From NCBI GenBank assembly GCA_019916065.1, contig CM034236.1, positions 53,596,690 to 53,660,689 of the forward strand: 64,000 nt of DNA, read 5' to 3'. Below the pieces are notes generated by a model. The model saw only the letters and a list, made by a program, of their open reading frames with translations. It was not told the DNA's origin and did not search any database. Below, one piece after another: positions 35,092 to 47,535 of the stretch (the stretch's first letter is position 1; each line of letters begins with the position of its first letter). The translations under genes and the position numbers were made by a program. Source of the stretch: Vitellaria paradoxa (Eukaryota > Streptophyta > Magnoliopsida > Ericales > Sapotaceae).

Positions 35092-35400
35092 CTCCGATCA
35101 AACGTACACACAAACGACTCTGTATCTATATACTATCAGAGCACACACATATATCTGCGTCTATAGATGCATACATACAATTTATCTGTACATGTGTGCG
35201 TATGTTTGAACCGGGAGAAAGAGCGGGGGGGAGACATACAGAGAGGAGAGATTTCCGGCGTTAAAACGGAGACGTCACGTGTGAGATATATATATATATA
35301 TATATAATTAACGTAATTGGGTAAGAATCGATTCCTTGAGGTTGTACGGCGAGACGGTGTTGTCGTTGCTATCGGTGTACACGTGTCAATATAGGGTGTG
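35092..35400 (-). promoter_or_regulatory. promoter of the ABHD17-like gene with G-box motifs
   Basis: Two CACGTG G-boxes lie upstream of the minus-strand start, at 35276-35281 (as part of GACGTCACGTG) and 35380-35385 (TACACGTGTC). Such ACGT-core sites bind bZIP and bHLH factors and include ABA-response elements. A TATATA tract at 35286-35307 sits close to the first. Function is inferred from motifs only. Confidence 0.45.
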
Positions 35401-38400
35401 GAAGTACCGTGGTTGAGTACCAGCTGGGGTATATGTGTATGGATATGGACATAATAAGATTTGTATTGTTCGAGAATTTATGTTGGAGCAAGGCTGGCTT
35501 AGACTGTGTAATGGCTGGAACGACACTGTCCGGGCTCTGGGCAGGTCCGTCCGTCACCTTGTCTGGTATTTTTTACCATGCTTTATGTTCATTGCCCATT
35601 TAACCTGCACTTGGGTTTCGGTCCACGACGTTAAGGACCGTTTGGTGTTTATGTTTACTGTTGTTTCTTTTTTTTTTAATATATATTTACAAAATTTTGA
35701 AAGTCATAATAAGAACATGCTCGTTAAATTTATTTATATTTTTTTATAAAAAATTAAGCAAAAAAATATAAATTAAAAAAATAATTTCCTTTGTTATGAA
35801 CATTTTGTTAATTTTAACACTTTGTCTATTTTTTTGCATCATATTCAAATGAGTTATTTTATCCAAATATTTTAATAAATTAAAATTAATTTAATTTAAT
35901 TAATTGAATTAATATGAATTATATTTTTTAAATTATTTTTAATAAATAATATAATTAAATTATATTTAATATGTTTTATTTTTATTGAATAAATTATTTT
36001 AATAAATACTATAATTAATTAATTAAATTATAAAAGTAATGTGAAATATAGTTTTTAAATTCAATTATTTTTAAAAATTAATAAAATAAATATTTGACTA
36101 AAATAAAAATTATTTTTCATAAACAAAATTACATTTCTAAACGTAATTTCAATTTTTATTTAAGAAAAAAGACAATAGAAAATAAAAATTAAAAAATATA
36201 AACAATTAAATATAAAAAATAACAACATTACCAAACGGGTCAAAACCATCTCGACAAATGTTTAAAAAAAATCAGAATTCTTCCATAAAAAAGATTAATT
36301 AAAATTTTGCAAAGTATTAAATTAAATTTAAAGAGTACTGAGATGATCGATGTTACGTACGGACATCAAGCCCCTCTCATATGCTCTTGGTTGAGTAAAG
36401 GAATCCTCCAAAAGCAGAATAGGTTGATATTCCATATTATGAGTTTTTGAATGTTATTGCAGTCAAAATGGGGAAAAATGTACAATTAAAATGATTTGAA
36501 TTATCTATATCTCAAAACTTTGAGAGTTAACTTAACTAGTTAAGTTTTTGGTTTGTTCTTTATTAATCACCTGTTTAAATCTTTTTATTATTATCAAAAT
36601 CTTATTTGATCATTAATTTTGAGCTTCTAAAAATTAATTAAATTACACACACAAACTACACAAGTGATTTCATGTATTAAGAGTTGTTATATGTATATAC
36701 TAGCAATTGCCCGTGTCTGAAAGTACAGAAATATAATTTAGCATGTAAATAATTCAAATTTAAATTTATAAAACAAACTTACATTAAAAAAGTGTAAAAA
36801 TAACCTATAAAAATAAAAATCATTAATCAAAAGAGATTAAAGTATAAAATTTTATTATTTATTACAATACAAACATTATCACATTTTTTAAAATATTAAT
36901 TTAAAATCTTTTATATAAAAAATATTAAAAACTATGAGAAGAGGGAGAGAAAAAATAATTCTGACCATTTAACAAATTCAACAGTTGAAAATACTTTAAA
37001 TTCAAAATTTTAAACTTTTTTATTATATAAATGACATTTTTTATATAAAAAGTATTAAAAAAATATGGGAAGAGTGAGAGAAAAAAAAATTAATTTTAAC
37101 CATTTAACAAATTCAATAGCAGAAAATTTTAAACTTCTGTATTATATAAATGATACATAGTGTAAAAGTGTATGTATTTAAAATTTAAGTTTTAAGAATA
37201 TTTAGATGTGACGTTTATGTGCATGTCGAGCGAGCATGCTGCAGTTTTGAAACATATTAATCACATAAAAAATTTAAAATTTTTAAAAAATTAATAAAAA
37301 ATATAAAAAATAAAAATAATTTTGTAATCACATTTTAAAAAATTTTCATATAAAGTAATCGAAAAGACAATTAAAGTGGGAAGAAAAAGAAAAAAATAAT
37401 TTAAACCATTAAATAAATTCATTAATTAAAAAATACCAAATTCTAATTCTTTTGCCTGTGCTTAAATGTATAGAAATATAATTTAATGTATAAAGCTCAT
37501 GCAAAGTACGGACCGTTTAGCAAAGCATTTTCTTTTCACATTACATATATAACTTTCACATCGACTGATATATTTATTTATATAAATTTAAATTTCAAAT
37601 TTCAAAATTTGAAAAAGATAGCAGTAATAACGTGGCAAAGTTTTAGCGATGATTGGAACAAATATCAAATCATAAGTTATTTAGCGTGTAAATAACTCCA
37701 TTTTGAATTCATAAAACAAACTAATATGAAAAAGTGTAAAAATAATCTATAAAAATAAAAATAAAAAATCACTAATCAAAAGAAATTAAAATATAAAATT
37801 TTATTATTTATTATCACTATTATCTCATTTTTCAAAGTTTAATATCAAATATATTTTATTTAAAAAGTATTCAACAAAAATAGAAAATTTGAGAGAAAGA
37901 GGAAAATTAGTTCTAGCCATTAAGGAAATCCAAAATTTCAATTTAAATGTTTATTTTTAGTAAAATTTTCAAGAAAATTGAAGTTTAAGTATTTATTTTA
38001 AATAAAAAAATTAGTTGATTTTGTCTAATAGGTATCCATACATTATTTAAATATTTTTTACTGTCTTTTTTTTTGAAATGAAAGCTGTAACTGATTTTGG
38101 AAATGAAATATTGTCTACAATTAGTTTTTAAAAAATTAATTGGATTTAATAAATATATTTCATGTTAATTTATTTAATTATATTGTTTATTAAATTAAAT
38201 TAAATTAATTATGATATTTATTAAAAATAATTTAATAAAATATATTTGATATTAAACAAATTAAATTAAATTATTAAATATATTAACTAATTTAAATTAT
38301 TTAATATAATTTTAATATTTATTGAAATTTTTAATAATATATATTTCATATTAATTTAATATTAAATTAATTAATAATTTATTTAATTTAAAAACTATTT

Positions 38401-38940
38401 AATTTACTTTAATTATTAAGTAAAAATAAATTAATTAATGAATATGATACATATTAACTGTAATATGATACAATAAAAACAAATAATTCACTGTCCCTCT
38501 TCTCATATTTTTTTAATATTTTTCATATAAAAGATTTTAAATTAATATTTAAAAAAAGTGATAATGTTTGTAATAAATAATATAATTTTATACTTTAATC
38601 TCTTTTGATTAACGATTTTTATTTTTATAGATTATTTTTACACTTTTGTAATGTAAGTTTGTTTTATAAATTTAAATTTGAGTTATTTACATGCTAAATT
38701 ATATTTATGTGCCTTCATGGGCAATTGTTAGTTTGTAATAAATAATAAAATTTTACACCTTTTTTTATTAGTGATTTTTATTTTTATAAGTTATTTTTAT
38801 AATTTTTCATGTAAATTTAAAAAATAAATTTACATTTGAGTTATATTTTTGTACCTTTATTTAATTTTAAAATTTAAAATTAAAATGAAAATATTATTTT
38901 AAATAACAAAATATTATTTTTGTATCTTGAAAAACCTCTT
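35401..38940. other. AT-rich intergenic DNA with inverted repeat families
   Basis: No gene. 35401-35660 is unique-looking GC-moderate DNA with no convincing ORF. 35860-36240 and 38100-38470 belong to the AT-rich repeat also at 14790-15480. 36703-38870 is a cluster of related repeat units described separately. Confidence 0.5.
36703..38736. repeat. repeat cluster bounded by 255-bp inverted copies
   Basis: 36703-36960 starts TAGCAATTGCCCGTG and is present inverted at 38483-38736, ending GGGCAATTGTTAG. Shared interior: 'GCATGTAAATAA', 'AAAAGTGTAAAAATAA', 'CAAAAGAGATTAAAGTATAA'. A third, direct copy at about 37441-37900 is interrupted by roughly 200 bp (37482-37679). A fourth, partial inverted copy lies at 38740-38870. 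The 'CAATTGCCCGTG' end is common on plant DNA elements. The 2-kb unit may be a foldback element or a cluster of separate insertions. Confidence 0.55.
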
Positions 38941-39165
38941 ATTTTTCTGTCTTGAAACCCCCACTCTCCCCAACCCAACCCCTCTCTCTCACTCACTCTC
39001 TCTCTCCCCTGCACCCCGGCCCCACCCCTCTCCCTTCCCCATCTCCGTCTCTCCCTCACTCTCTCTCTCCCCTCACCCCGACCCCACCCCATCTCCCTCT
39101 CCCTCAGTTCTCACGCTGCACACCCTTTCCCCTCTCTCTCTCTCTCTCTCTCTCTCTCGTGTTGA
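38941..39165 (+). repeat. pyrimidine-rich tract with (CT)n microsatellite
   Basis: About 220 bp almost entirely C and T, with internally repeated 'CTCTCTCCCCTGCACCCCGG' / 'CTCTCTCCCCTCACCCCGA' phrases. It ends in a pure (CT) tract at 39132-39158. Open frames on both strands here are low-complexity artefacts. Confidence 0.85.
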
Positions 39166-39240
39166 CACGCACATACATGTCTAATCAAGTAGCTAAATTG
39201 TAATATAGATATTATTAAAATGAGTTTATACATAAAGAAA

Positions 39241-39599
39241 CCATTTGGAGTTCAAAAAGTTAGACTAAAACGTTATTTGCATTATTTTTTGACATTTAGA
39301 GTATAAATCATAAAAAATAGAAATGAATAGTTCCGTCGAACAGATTTTCGTCTATTTGAACAGATTTGAATAGATATTTTATGACTTTTTGTGTTAGAAA
39401 TTTTTGAAATTTTTAGTAATATTATTGGAAATTATAGAGATTTGTTGGGATTTATAAAAATATATAAATCTATAGAGATTTATAGAGATTCATATAATTC
39501 GAAATGAAAAAAAAAAATTGTAAAGAATTGTGGAGAATTATAGAGATTTTTAGTATTTTTTGACTTTTTAAGACGTTTTTAAGAGTTCCAAACACGTTC
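39241..39599 (-). mobile_element. MITE-like repeat, related to 966-1440
   Basis: Ends are CCATTTGGAGTTC and GAGTTCCAAACACGTTC, imperfect inverted repeats. The interior contains internal near-repeats of 'ATAGAGATTTATAGAGATT' and an inverted match to 966-1440. Non-coding. Confidence 0.5.
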
Positions 39600-41176
39600 A
39601 AAATATTTAATATAAACTTGATTCTTTATTTGTTATATTATATCATTTATGGTTAACTTGTTTAAAATGGACAACTAATCTCATGACAGCCACATATAAA
39701 TAGGCTTTTAAATAAACAAGGCAACCTTTTTTTTTTTTTGGTGGTGTTGATTTACGCTTTTTTTTCTTTAATTAGCAAAAAACAATATTAGATTTCTTCG
39801 TTAAACTTTATTCGTGAAATTTAAAAATAAAAAAATACTATTGTTATTAGTCTGTAGTAATCCATAAATCATTATTTTTAAGTCCGATCTTACACAAAAC
39901 AACACAGACTTTAATAAAATTCGCATGTCATCGAATTAATTTTTACTTTAATATTCAATTAACTATTATATCAAGTGACATTGTCAAAACCCAATATTCT
40001 TTTTTATTTAACTCAATCAAAACTTGAATAACTTGCTTCGTCTTACCGCCTCACTCAAAATGTAAAATGTGGAGGTTTGGCTTGACATAGAAAAAGGATA
40101 TATATAAATGGCTACAACTCCAATAATTGAAAATTGAGTACGTCAATTTTTTTTTTTTTTTTTTTGACTTGTAGTGCTTTAGAATTTATTGTGAAAGGTG
40201 GGTCTCTGCCTGGCACTAGGACTACAAGAAAATGATAGTTATTTACAATTTTTAGGTTGTAAGCTAGCTAGCTCGCTCTCTGGGGGGCCATCCTAGCCCT
40301 ATTCTTTCCTTTTTGAAATGAGTGATCCATGTTTTGCCTGAGCTTTCTCCCCCCCCCCCCCCCATTCTTCTGGGGTCGGGGAGAAACCCATAACCGCTAC
40401 CCAATGGTATGTACTGGGTGAAGTTTGTCTCGTAGATCAAGTCAGTAATGACCCACGAGGTGGTAAACTAGCCTAAGCAAGCCTTGACTGACTAGCTCGA
40501 CCGAGGGAGCTGCTAGGAGGCCGCATAAGCGCGGTAACTGTGTCACTGAAGGGAGATTCGAACCCACAGATTCTTATAATGAGAAGAAGTCGCTCTAAGT
40601 GCATGATGTTTTCAATTGTTTAAGTGGTCAATCAAATTTCTAGTCATGAATTTAGTGGATTAAGCAACAAATTATACAATTGATAAGGAGGCCCGTTCCC
40701 GGCCCAATAATTAATGAAATCTCCCATTCGGCCCACTACCGACCCACCCATATAGTAGACATATGTTGTCCTAATAATGATGTTTTTCTTTTTTTTTTCT
40801 CTCCCTATTTTCCCCCTTCATTCTTTTTATCCAATGAAACCACCTAAAGAGAGGAATTCGCGTCTCAAAGTTCATTATTTCTTAATTTGAAAAAAGAAAA
40901 AAAAAATTAAACAAAAAATACAACACTTCTAAAATTCTGTTTGAAATTTTAAATTTTTTTAAAAAATTCCGAAATTTTGTAATTTTTCTATAATTAAATT
41001 TCGTATTATTTTTTATACTAAATTTTAAATTTTTAAAAATTTTTTCAAAGTTTTAAACGCCACCGAAATATGATCTCTCCCTAACACGGGCGAAGTGGAA
41101 GTCATTCATTGAAGGCATTTTGTCAGTTAGTTGGAAGGACAAGAAGAGCAATACAAGCCAAGGGAGTTGTCTCACC
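39600..41176. other. intergenic with one SINE
   Basis: No gene. It contains poly(T) tracts, a 15-base poly(C) run at 40349-40363 and the SINE at about 40366-40615. The rest is AT-rich. Confidence 0.55.
40366..40615 (-). mobile_element. tRNA-derived SINE, related to 15856-16115
   Basis: On the minus strand there is a near-perfect pol III B box, GGTTCGAATCTCCC (about 40552-40565), with an A-box-like TTAGAGCGACTTC upstream. Further on, 'CAGTGACACAGTTACCGCGC' and 'TTGCTTAGGCTAGTTTACCA' match the other copy. The 3' end abuts a 15-base poly(C) run. Borders are approximate because no clean target-site duplication was seen. Confidence 0.65.
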
Positions 41177-41742
41177 TAGGGATGGCAATGGACCGGATCA
41201 AACCGGTTATTGACAAAACCAGTAATTGAACCAGTCACCCGAAGCGTAATTTAAAACCGAACTGGTAACCAAATAATTTCAATTTTGGGTAACCGAAACC
41301 GAACCGTTCGAGTAACCAAAAAAATAAAACACGAAAGTAGACGAAAGTTAAACCAAAGAGGTCTCTCGCCTTTGAACAAACCCAGCGACTATAGCTCTGA
41401 TTGTTCGAGATTCAGATGGAAAGACACAAAAAGTCAGAGACTTTGCTTGATGATCTATGAATCTAACTACAACCCAATTGCCCACATGACAAAGAGAGAG
41501 AGAGAGAGGATATCAGAGAAAGATTCTCATGGTAATGGACTGAATAATCAAAAGGAGGGATTATTTGGATGCAGAATGCATAAGCGTGTGTGTGGAGAGA
41601 GAGAAAGAGAGAGATGGCGGAGGCCACTTGGGGTTTGAGGACAGATTTGGAAGATCGATAGAAAAAAAATTAGGATTTTTTTAAGTTAGGAGTTGATCTG
41701 ATTTGGGACAATGGGTAGTAAGTAGGTTAGTTTAGGGGTTAG

Positions 41743-41779
<37 letters not shown>

Positions 41780-41982
41780 TAAACTGATTCGGTTACCCAT
41801 TATTAGTTCAATTCGATTACTGGTTCGGTTCAATTTGGTTATCATTTGAACCAAAACCAAACCGGTATTCGTTCGGTTCCCTTATTCGGTTACTGGTTCA
41901 ATTATTTTTTAGTTACGGTTCGAATAAAAAAATCAGTTTCGATTCAGTTAACCATTCGGTTTGGCCACGATTGCCATCCCTA
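41177..41982. mobile_element. non-autonomous hAT-type element with perfect 8-bp TSD
   Basis: Terminal inverted repeats TAGGGATGGCAATGG (left) and its inverse ATTGCCATCCCTA (right) bound 806 bp. GTCTCACC is duplicated exactly at 41169-41176 and 41983-41990, the 8-bp signature of hAT transposition. The subterminal regions are full of 'GGTTCGGTT/AACCGAACC'-type motifs in both orientations, as expected for transposase-binding repeats. There is no transposase. The middle (about 41330-41650) is less repetitive, with GA tracts, an ORF of 117 codons that resembles nothing I know, and an AT tract at 41745-41774. Confidence 0.85.
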
Positions 41983-41990
41983 GTCTCACC

Positions 41991-43250
41991 TAAAACCGGG
42001 CAAGATTGGCCCAGCTCCAGCTAGCCGCCTCCTCTCTTCCATGGGCGGTCTGGAGTTTTAATTAAGTTTAAAAAATTTTAAAAGTTCAAAATTTTTTTAA
42101 AAATTTAAAAGTTTTAATTTTTTTATATTCTAAAAAATTTTAACTTTTTTAAAAAAATTTTGTTCACATCCGCCAAACAAATTATTATAGTGCGTTTCAA
42201 TAGATTTTGACAGATTTTTTAAAAAATTACATTGACAGTTGCACCAAAAAATTTCACAAAATTCTAAAAGTTTTCAAAATTTTTTACTAAAAGTTTGCAA
42301 CATATTATTTTACATAATTTTTAACAATTTTATATCAAATCAAATACAATCATCCAACCATCATTTCTAAATAATTTTTTACATTCTAAATTTTAAAAAA
42401 TTTCACTTTTCTAAAATTTTGATTTTTTTTTTACCACTCCAAACTGCCTCTAGAATTAGAGCTTCAACCACCGCAGCACATAGAGAGGACATAGATGTAA
42501 ATAAATAAATTAACCAGAGTTAATTATTAATTAATTCTGCCAAATTTTATGGATTTGCTTCTAATGGTTATCTGATAGAGTCTTTGTCAACGAAAGTTTA
42601 TCAGTTAATAATTTCAAAACTTAAAAATTAATTTCAAAATTTATTAAAATATTATTATCTACTTATAAGATAGATAGTCCTTTTAATTTTTTTTTGTTAA
42701 TTAATGTAGTGTAAATTTATCAAGAGACCATTTTTTAGCTTGAATTATTTTTTCTATTTTTCTCTCTTATTTTTTTTTTATCAAAATTTATAATCTTTAT
42801 TAGCTATGTTAAATTAGAAAATACTATCAAATAAATAATAAATACAAACCACGATAAAAAAAAAGATAAAAAAATCAACATGCCTAAAAGTTTTTTTTTT
42901 TTTTTTTTACTTACCAAAAAAAAGCATAAATGTTGAAAATGAAATAAAAATAAAAATAAAAATTTTCATCTCAAAAGAAAGGAAAATTCACTCCTTTCCA
43001 TTTTTGTTTCCTTCTACTTTCTCATCCTTCGGTAAACGAGCTTGTTACTTGTTAGTTCCCACAAGGGGTGAATTAGTTCCCGATTGAAATTTGAAAAATT
43101 AACGGTAATTAGTGGCATAGGATAGAAGAAGAGGAGCGTTGAAAGCTTAGGTGGCGTATAAAAACAGGAATCCGTAGCAGATAAAAGCTTCCAAAAATGA
43201 AAAAATATGTTTTGAAAATCAAAGATTTCATTTCCTCTGTCGCAGACAAA
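41991..43250. other. intergenic, AT-rich
   Basis: No gene seen. It is low-complexity AT-rich DNA with several poly(T) and poly(A) runs. From about 43000 composition becomes more gene-like, leading into the leader of the F-box/kelch pseudogene. Confidence 0.5.
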
Positions 43251-43797
43251 ACACTTTGCCAGCAAAGGAGCTAAAGAGAGAGAGACTGAACTTTAAGGGG
43301 TCAAAGATCGAGGTCAGGGTTTGCTTACATTTTGTATCGCAGAAGAAATCTCTGTGTCTTGAGTTCCCCGGAGCCATTCATTTTCGTGAAAAATCAACTG
43401 ACTTGTTCCCAGAGGTTAGTCATCCCATCTCCTACCGGAAGGTTGAATGTTTGTGTTCCCTCGATCTGGATTTGTAACGCTGGCCTGTTCCCCTGTTGGT
43501 CGTATTTTGGTTTAAGGGTTGTATTGCTTTGATATCAGATAATCACAATGGGATTAGAAATTTTGTATATTTCAGTGTATAGAGAATTGAATCAGGCTTT
43601 TTTTTTTTTTTTTTTGTGGTGACTGAATCAGCGCTGTCTTCTGGGCTATGGGGAATTTTAGTATTTATATAAATATGGTGGAATTGGGGTTTCTCTTAAC
43701 CTGGGTTTGGAATATTCAAACTTTTTAAATACATGATAGAGGAATTAAATTGTGTTTTTTTATTGGTGGGTTAGTGAGGTTTTTGGGTGTTGATATC
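43251..43797 (+). other. probable 5' leader with intron of the F-box/kelch pseudogene
   Basis: A purine-rich leader (GCTAAAGAGAGAGAGACTGAA) is followed by a plausible donor AGAG|GTTAGT at 43415 and an acceptor GGTTAG| at 43774, just before the ATG at 43798. If correct, the copy kept its 5' UTR intron. That would mean it arose by DNA duplication or decayed in place rather than by retroposition. Splice sites are inferred. Confidence 0.4.
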
Positions 43798-45124
43798 ATG
43801 GGTGGAGTTGGGGAAACTTCTGAATTCGGGTCTACTAGAGAAATGAGTTCTCAAGCAGTGAAAGCTGGGTCTTTTGGCAGAGAGGATAGTGTTTGCAAGG
43901 AAGCAACTCATTTTGGGGGAGGTGGGTCAAGGAATACAAGCCCACTAGAACGAGCAGGGTCAAGGAATACGAGCCCACTAGGTCGATCAGGGTCTAGGAA
44001 TACTAGTCCTTCTCGGCGGAAGGTGATTAAGACGACACCACGGGGCTTAGATGAGGAGATGATTGCTACATTTGGCAAGGCCATTCACCTTGATGTGCAA
44101 ACGGAAGATAATATATGGGCAATGTTACCTGAAGATTTGTTGACTGAAATATTAGCTAGGATTCCTCCGAGCTGTTTGCAAGCGATGGAATTCAATTTTA
44201 CATGATAATAGTTTTCCAAAGTTTCATTCGCAAGTGCTGTCTCATGGGCCTTGTTTCTGATGTTTTGGAAGAATTCACAGACCCCTCAATGCTAAGTGTT
44301 TAGCTTGCCATTGAAACAATGGTACAGGATCCCCTTTACATTTTTACCACAGCGGGCATTATGGTTAGTTGGTTCATCGGGAGGTCTTGTTTGTTTCTTA
44401 GGATTTGATGGGTTGACTTTCAAAACTTTGGTTTGTAACCCCCTTACACAGACTTGGGGACGTTGCCAAATATGCATTATAATCGGCAAAAATAATTAAT
44501 TATGATTGTTGATCGGTCTGATCGATCATTCAAGGTTATAGCCACTAGTGATATTTATGGTGACATGTCTTTGCCAACTGAAATGTATGATTCAAAGCTT
44601 GACTCTTGGTCACTGCACCGGACAATTCCTGCTGTGAATCTCTGTTCCTCAAAGATGGTGCTTTGTGACTCAAGATTGTATTTGGAGACTCTCTCACCAG
44701 TCACCATATGTACTGTCTGGAGACTGGATACTGGGAACACATTCCAGCCAAATTCTCAAGGTCTTTGTTGGATGGGTATTTGGTTGCTGGCACTCAGAAA
44801 CGTCTGTTCCTAGTTGGAAGGGTTGGCCTCTACAGCACTCTTCAAAGTATGGGAATTTGGGAATTGGATCATGAAAAGATGGCCTGGGTTGAAATGAGTC
44901 GGATGCCAACAAAGTACTTCCAAGCCCTTTTGAGGTTGTCGGCTGAGAGATTTGAGTGCTTTGGGCAGGATAACTTGATCTGCATCACATCTTGGAACCA
45001 AGGGAAGGGCCTTCTTTATGATGTGGATAAGAAGGTTTGGTCTTGGACTTTTGGTTGCACTGTTCAATCCTATAACAGACAAGTTTGTTTCTATGAGCCA
45101 AGATTTGATACTTCAATCCCTTAA
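43798..45124 (+). pseudogene. F-box/kelch pseudogene, At5g15710-like
   Basis: The reading starts [20 protein letters not shown], then three copies of GSRNTSP(L/S), [12 protein letters not shown], and the F-box start [19 protein letters not shown]. Family motifs then continue in shifting frames: [58 protein letters not shown], and from 44708 [20 protein letters not shown] through [11 protein letters not shown]. Lesions: a deletion of about 22 bp at about 44168 removing part of the F-box; a frameshift near 44258; TAA stops at 44293-44295 and 44493-44495; indels near 44458 and 44700. The family encodes SCF adaptor proteins. This copy cannot encode one. Sequencing error cannot explain two stops plus four indels. 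Confidence 0.85.
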
Positions 45125-47504
45125 TCAGGTTACTGGGGAGTTATTAGCTACAATAGTCATTCAGCGTTTCTTCTTATAGTCAATTCTTGCTGATATTTCT
45201 ACTGTTATCCGTGTGCAAACTTCTTCAAATTGGACTGGTTTTGGAGCCCTTCCTTTATTTGGCTAATATCTGTAGTTCTTTGGGATTTCCTACTGGAATT
45301 GGCATTATGTGGGCAGCGAGGAGAGCTAATCTTGTCAGCAAGAATTCTTATGATGGGTGTTTGGACTCCTTTGCATTATGGTTATATTGAACACATAATT
45401 AGTGCCTTTTTTTTGTTACAATTGGACAAAAGTTTGTTTACAAAGAGGACTTAGTCCATGGATCGCGAGATTGGAGAATATTTGCAAGAAGAAATTTTGT
45501 TTAATCATGTACAGTGACTATAATTGTTTATTGCATCAGAGGTGCATTTTCTCGAGTGTTGAATACCTTTTTTTTTTTCCTGGTAAGTACGTGTAGAACA
45601 CTTTATTTACCTGTATGTATATTGTCATGACAAGTCATTTATATGATTACGAATTAATCCTCTATAGAATGTGTTGTATTTATCTTCTCCTAGATCCTGC
45701 TGTTGGTCGGAAGACTTATGCACTGTGACCTTTTTTTCCCTTCTTGAATGTGATTTCTATGCAGTCGTCTTCCTCTTGCTGATTTGATTGCTTTTGTGTA
45801 AGTTTTTTAAGCTAGAATTCTTCTTTAGATGGTGTGTTGGTAATGCTCTTTAGAATTCTTCTTCTTCTGGTGGGAATGGTTCCAGTGCCATTCACCACCT
45901 AAGATACTAGAAAACAAAGATGAGAACTATATGAGAGGTAGAGCTACCGCCAAAATCAGCAACAGTAAGATTGGTGAAGAGCCAATCAGATGGAATACCA
46001 GAATCAATCCCATGAGGGAAGTGATTTTGTGTTTGGGTATGTAGTTATATCCATGTCCCATTAAAGAGTCCCCAGAGATGGGTAGGATGGGTGATGAAGT
46101 GAGCTTTGGCACTGGTTTATGTGCCAGTGTTCATAATGTGTCTTCTTTAAGGGGATGTAACTGCTGATTTTAACACCTCCTTTCCTCCTTCTACTCCAAG
46201 TTATGACTTATTATTACTCTTGGCATGGTATGATGTTCCTTGCTAAGATGTCTCTGTCTACTGATGCACTGGTAGTGAGCGACTCACAACTTTCTTATCT
46301 TTTGTACCTTTTGCTGATTTTTTTTTTTTGAAAGGATTTGCTGATGACCTCTGTTTGGTATTGGCTTTGTGGGCTCTGCTCATCCCTGTTTGTTCATCCT
46401 TCTCACCTTTTAGGCTTTCACAAACCTTACTCTGTGTTTTCTGGGAGTTATGAATTCGGATTTATTTTGGTAATTGGGATGAAAAGTGCTACCACTGATT
46501 TGTCATATCTCTGAGTCAATTCAAAACTTGTCTTGCAATCATACATAACTAGGCAATATCTGTTATTTAGAAATGAACCGTGCAATTTGGGTCCTGTTAC
46601 CATTGAAAGGAGGGGAGTCAAGATTGAACTTTCTTGTTACTACTTCATTGGAAACCTTATAGTGATATGAAATTAGATTTGCGTTGTTGATCTAAGGCTT
46701 AATTGGCACAAATGAATGACTATTTTCACACTTTCATTCCCTTGCTCTATTTTTTACGCTTACTGAAGATTTTGTTTTATTTGAGAGAATAAAATGAAAT
46801 GATCATTCTAATTACTCAATCTCATTGTATGACACTACTTCAAAAAGCAATCAAGGACAGGTTTTTCCTTTCTTTTTTGATGGCAAGTTTTTCCCATTAA
46901 TATATTGTTATGTAAAGACAAAAGCAGAAGCAAAAAAATGCTATCAAAACGGAATCTTTTCTTTGGGTTGCCAAATAGCTTTCTTGATTGTATCATAAAT
47001 CCCAATTAATATTTGGTGGCATGCATGTGATGATGTCCTTAGAAAGCAAACAGATTTTCATTTCTTTAAAAAGAGAACATCAAATTCCCACAACAGCGGC
47101 CTCTTCGATGACAGTCTCATGACACAACATGAGAGAGCCTAGCTAATAACTTATCCTCAGAGACTTAAGAATCTCTATGCCTATGCTGTACAACCCCAAA
47201 ACCTCCACTTCCGTACGCACAAAGGACAAATTCAAAACCTATGCCATTAGGATGCTTCTCCTTCTCCTAATTTCCTTTTAAGATTTTGAACCTACGGAAG
47301 GTCATGGCTCTGTTTAGTTTTGGTTTCAGAAGTTGATGTTAGAAACATATTTTCTAAATACCAAAAAAAAAAAAAAATAATAATAATAAATACACTCTTA
47401 TATTAATTTCTCCCATTCTATTTACTCTTTTTCATTAAAATTATGGTGGAGTGGGAGAAACTAATGGAAGAATGCAAATATTCTATCCAATATGAAAACT
47501 ATTA

Positions 47505-47535
<31 letters not shown>

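Noticed and set aside
38927..39203. ORFs rich in Pro/Leu/Ser, and the Arg/Glu-rich antisense ORF
   Set aside because: Products of a CT-rich low-complexity tract.
41285..41638. 117-codon ORF inside the hAT-type element
   Set aside because: Low complexity (RERERE runs from GA repeats), no recognisable domain, and it lies in a non-autonomous transposon.
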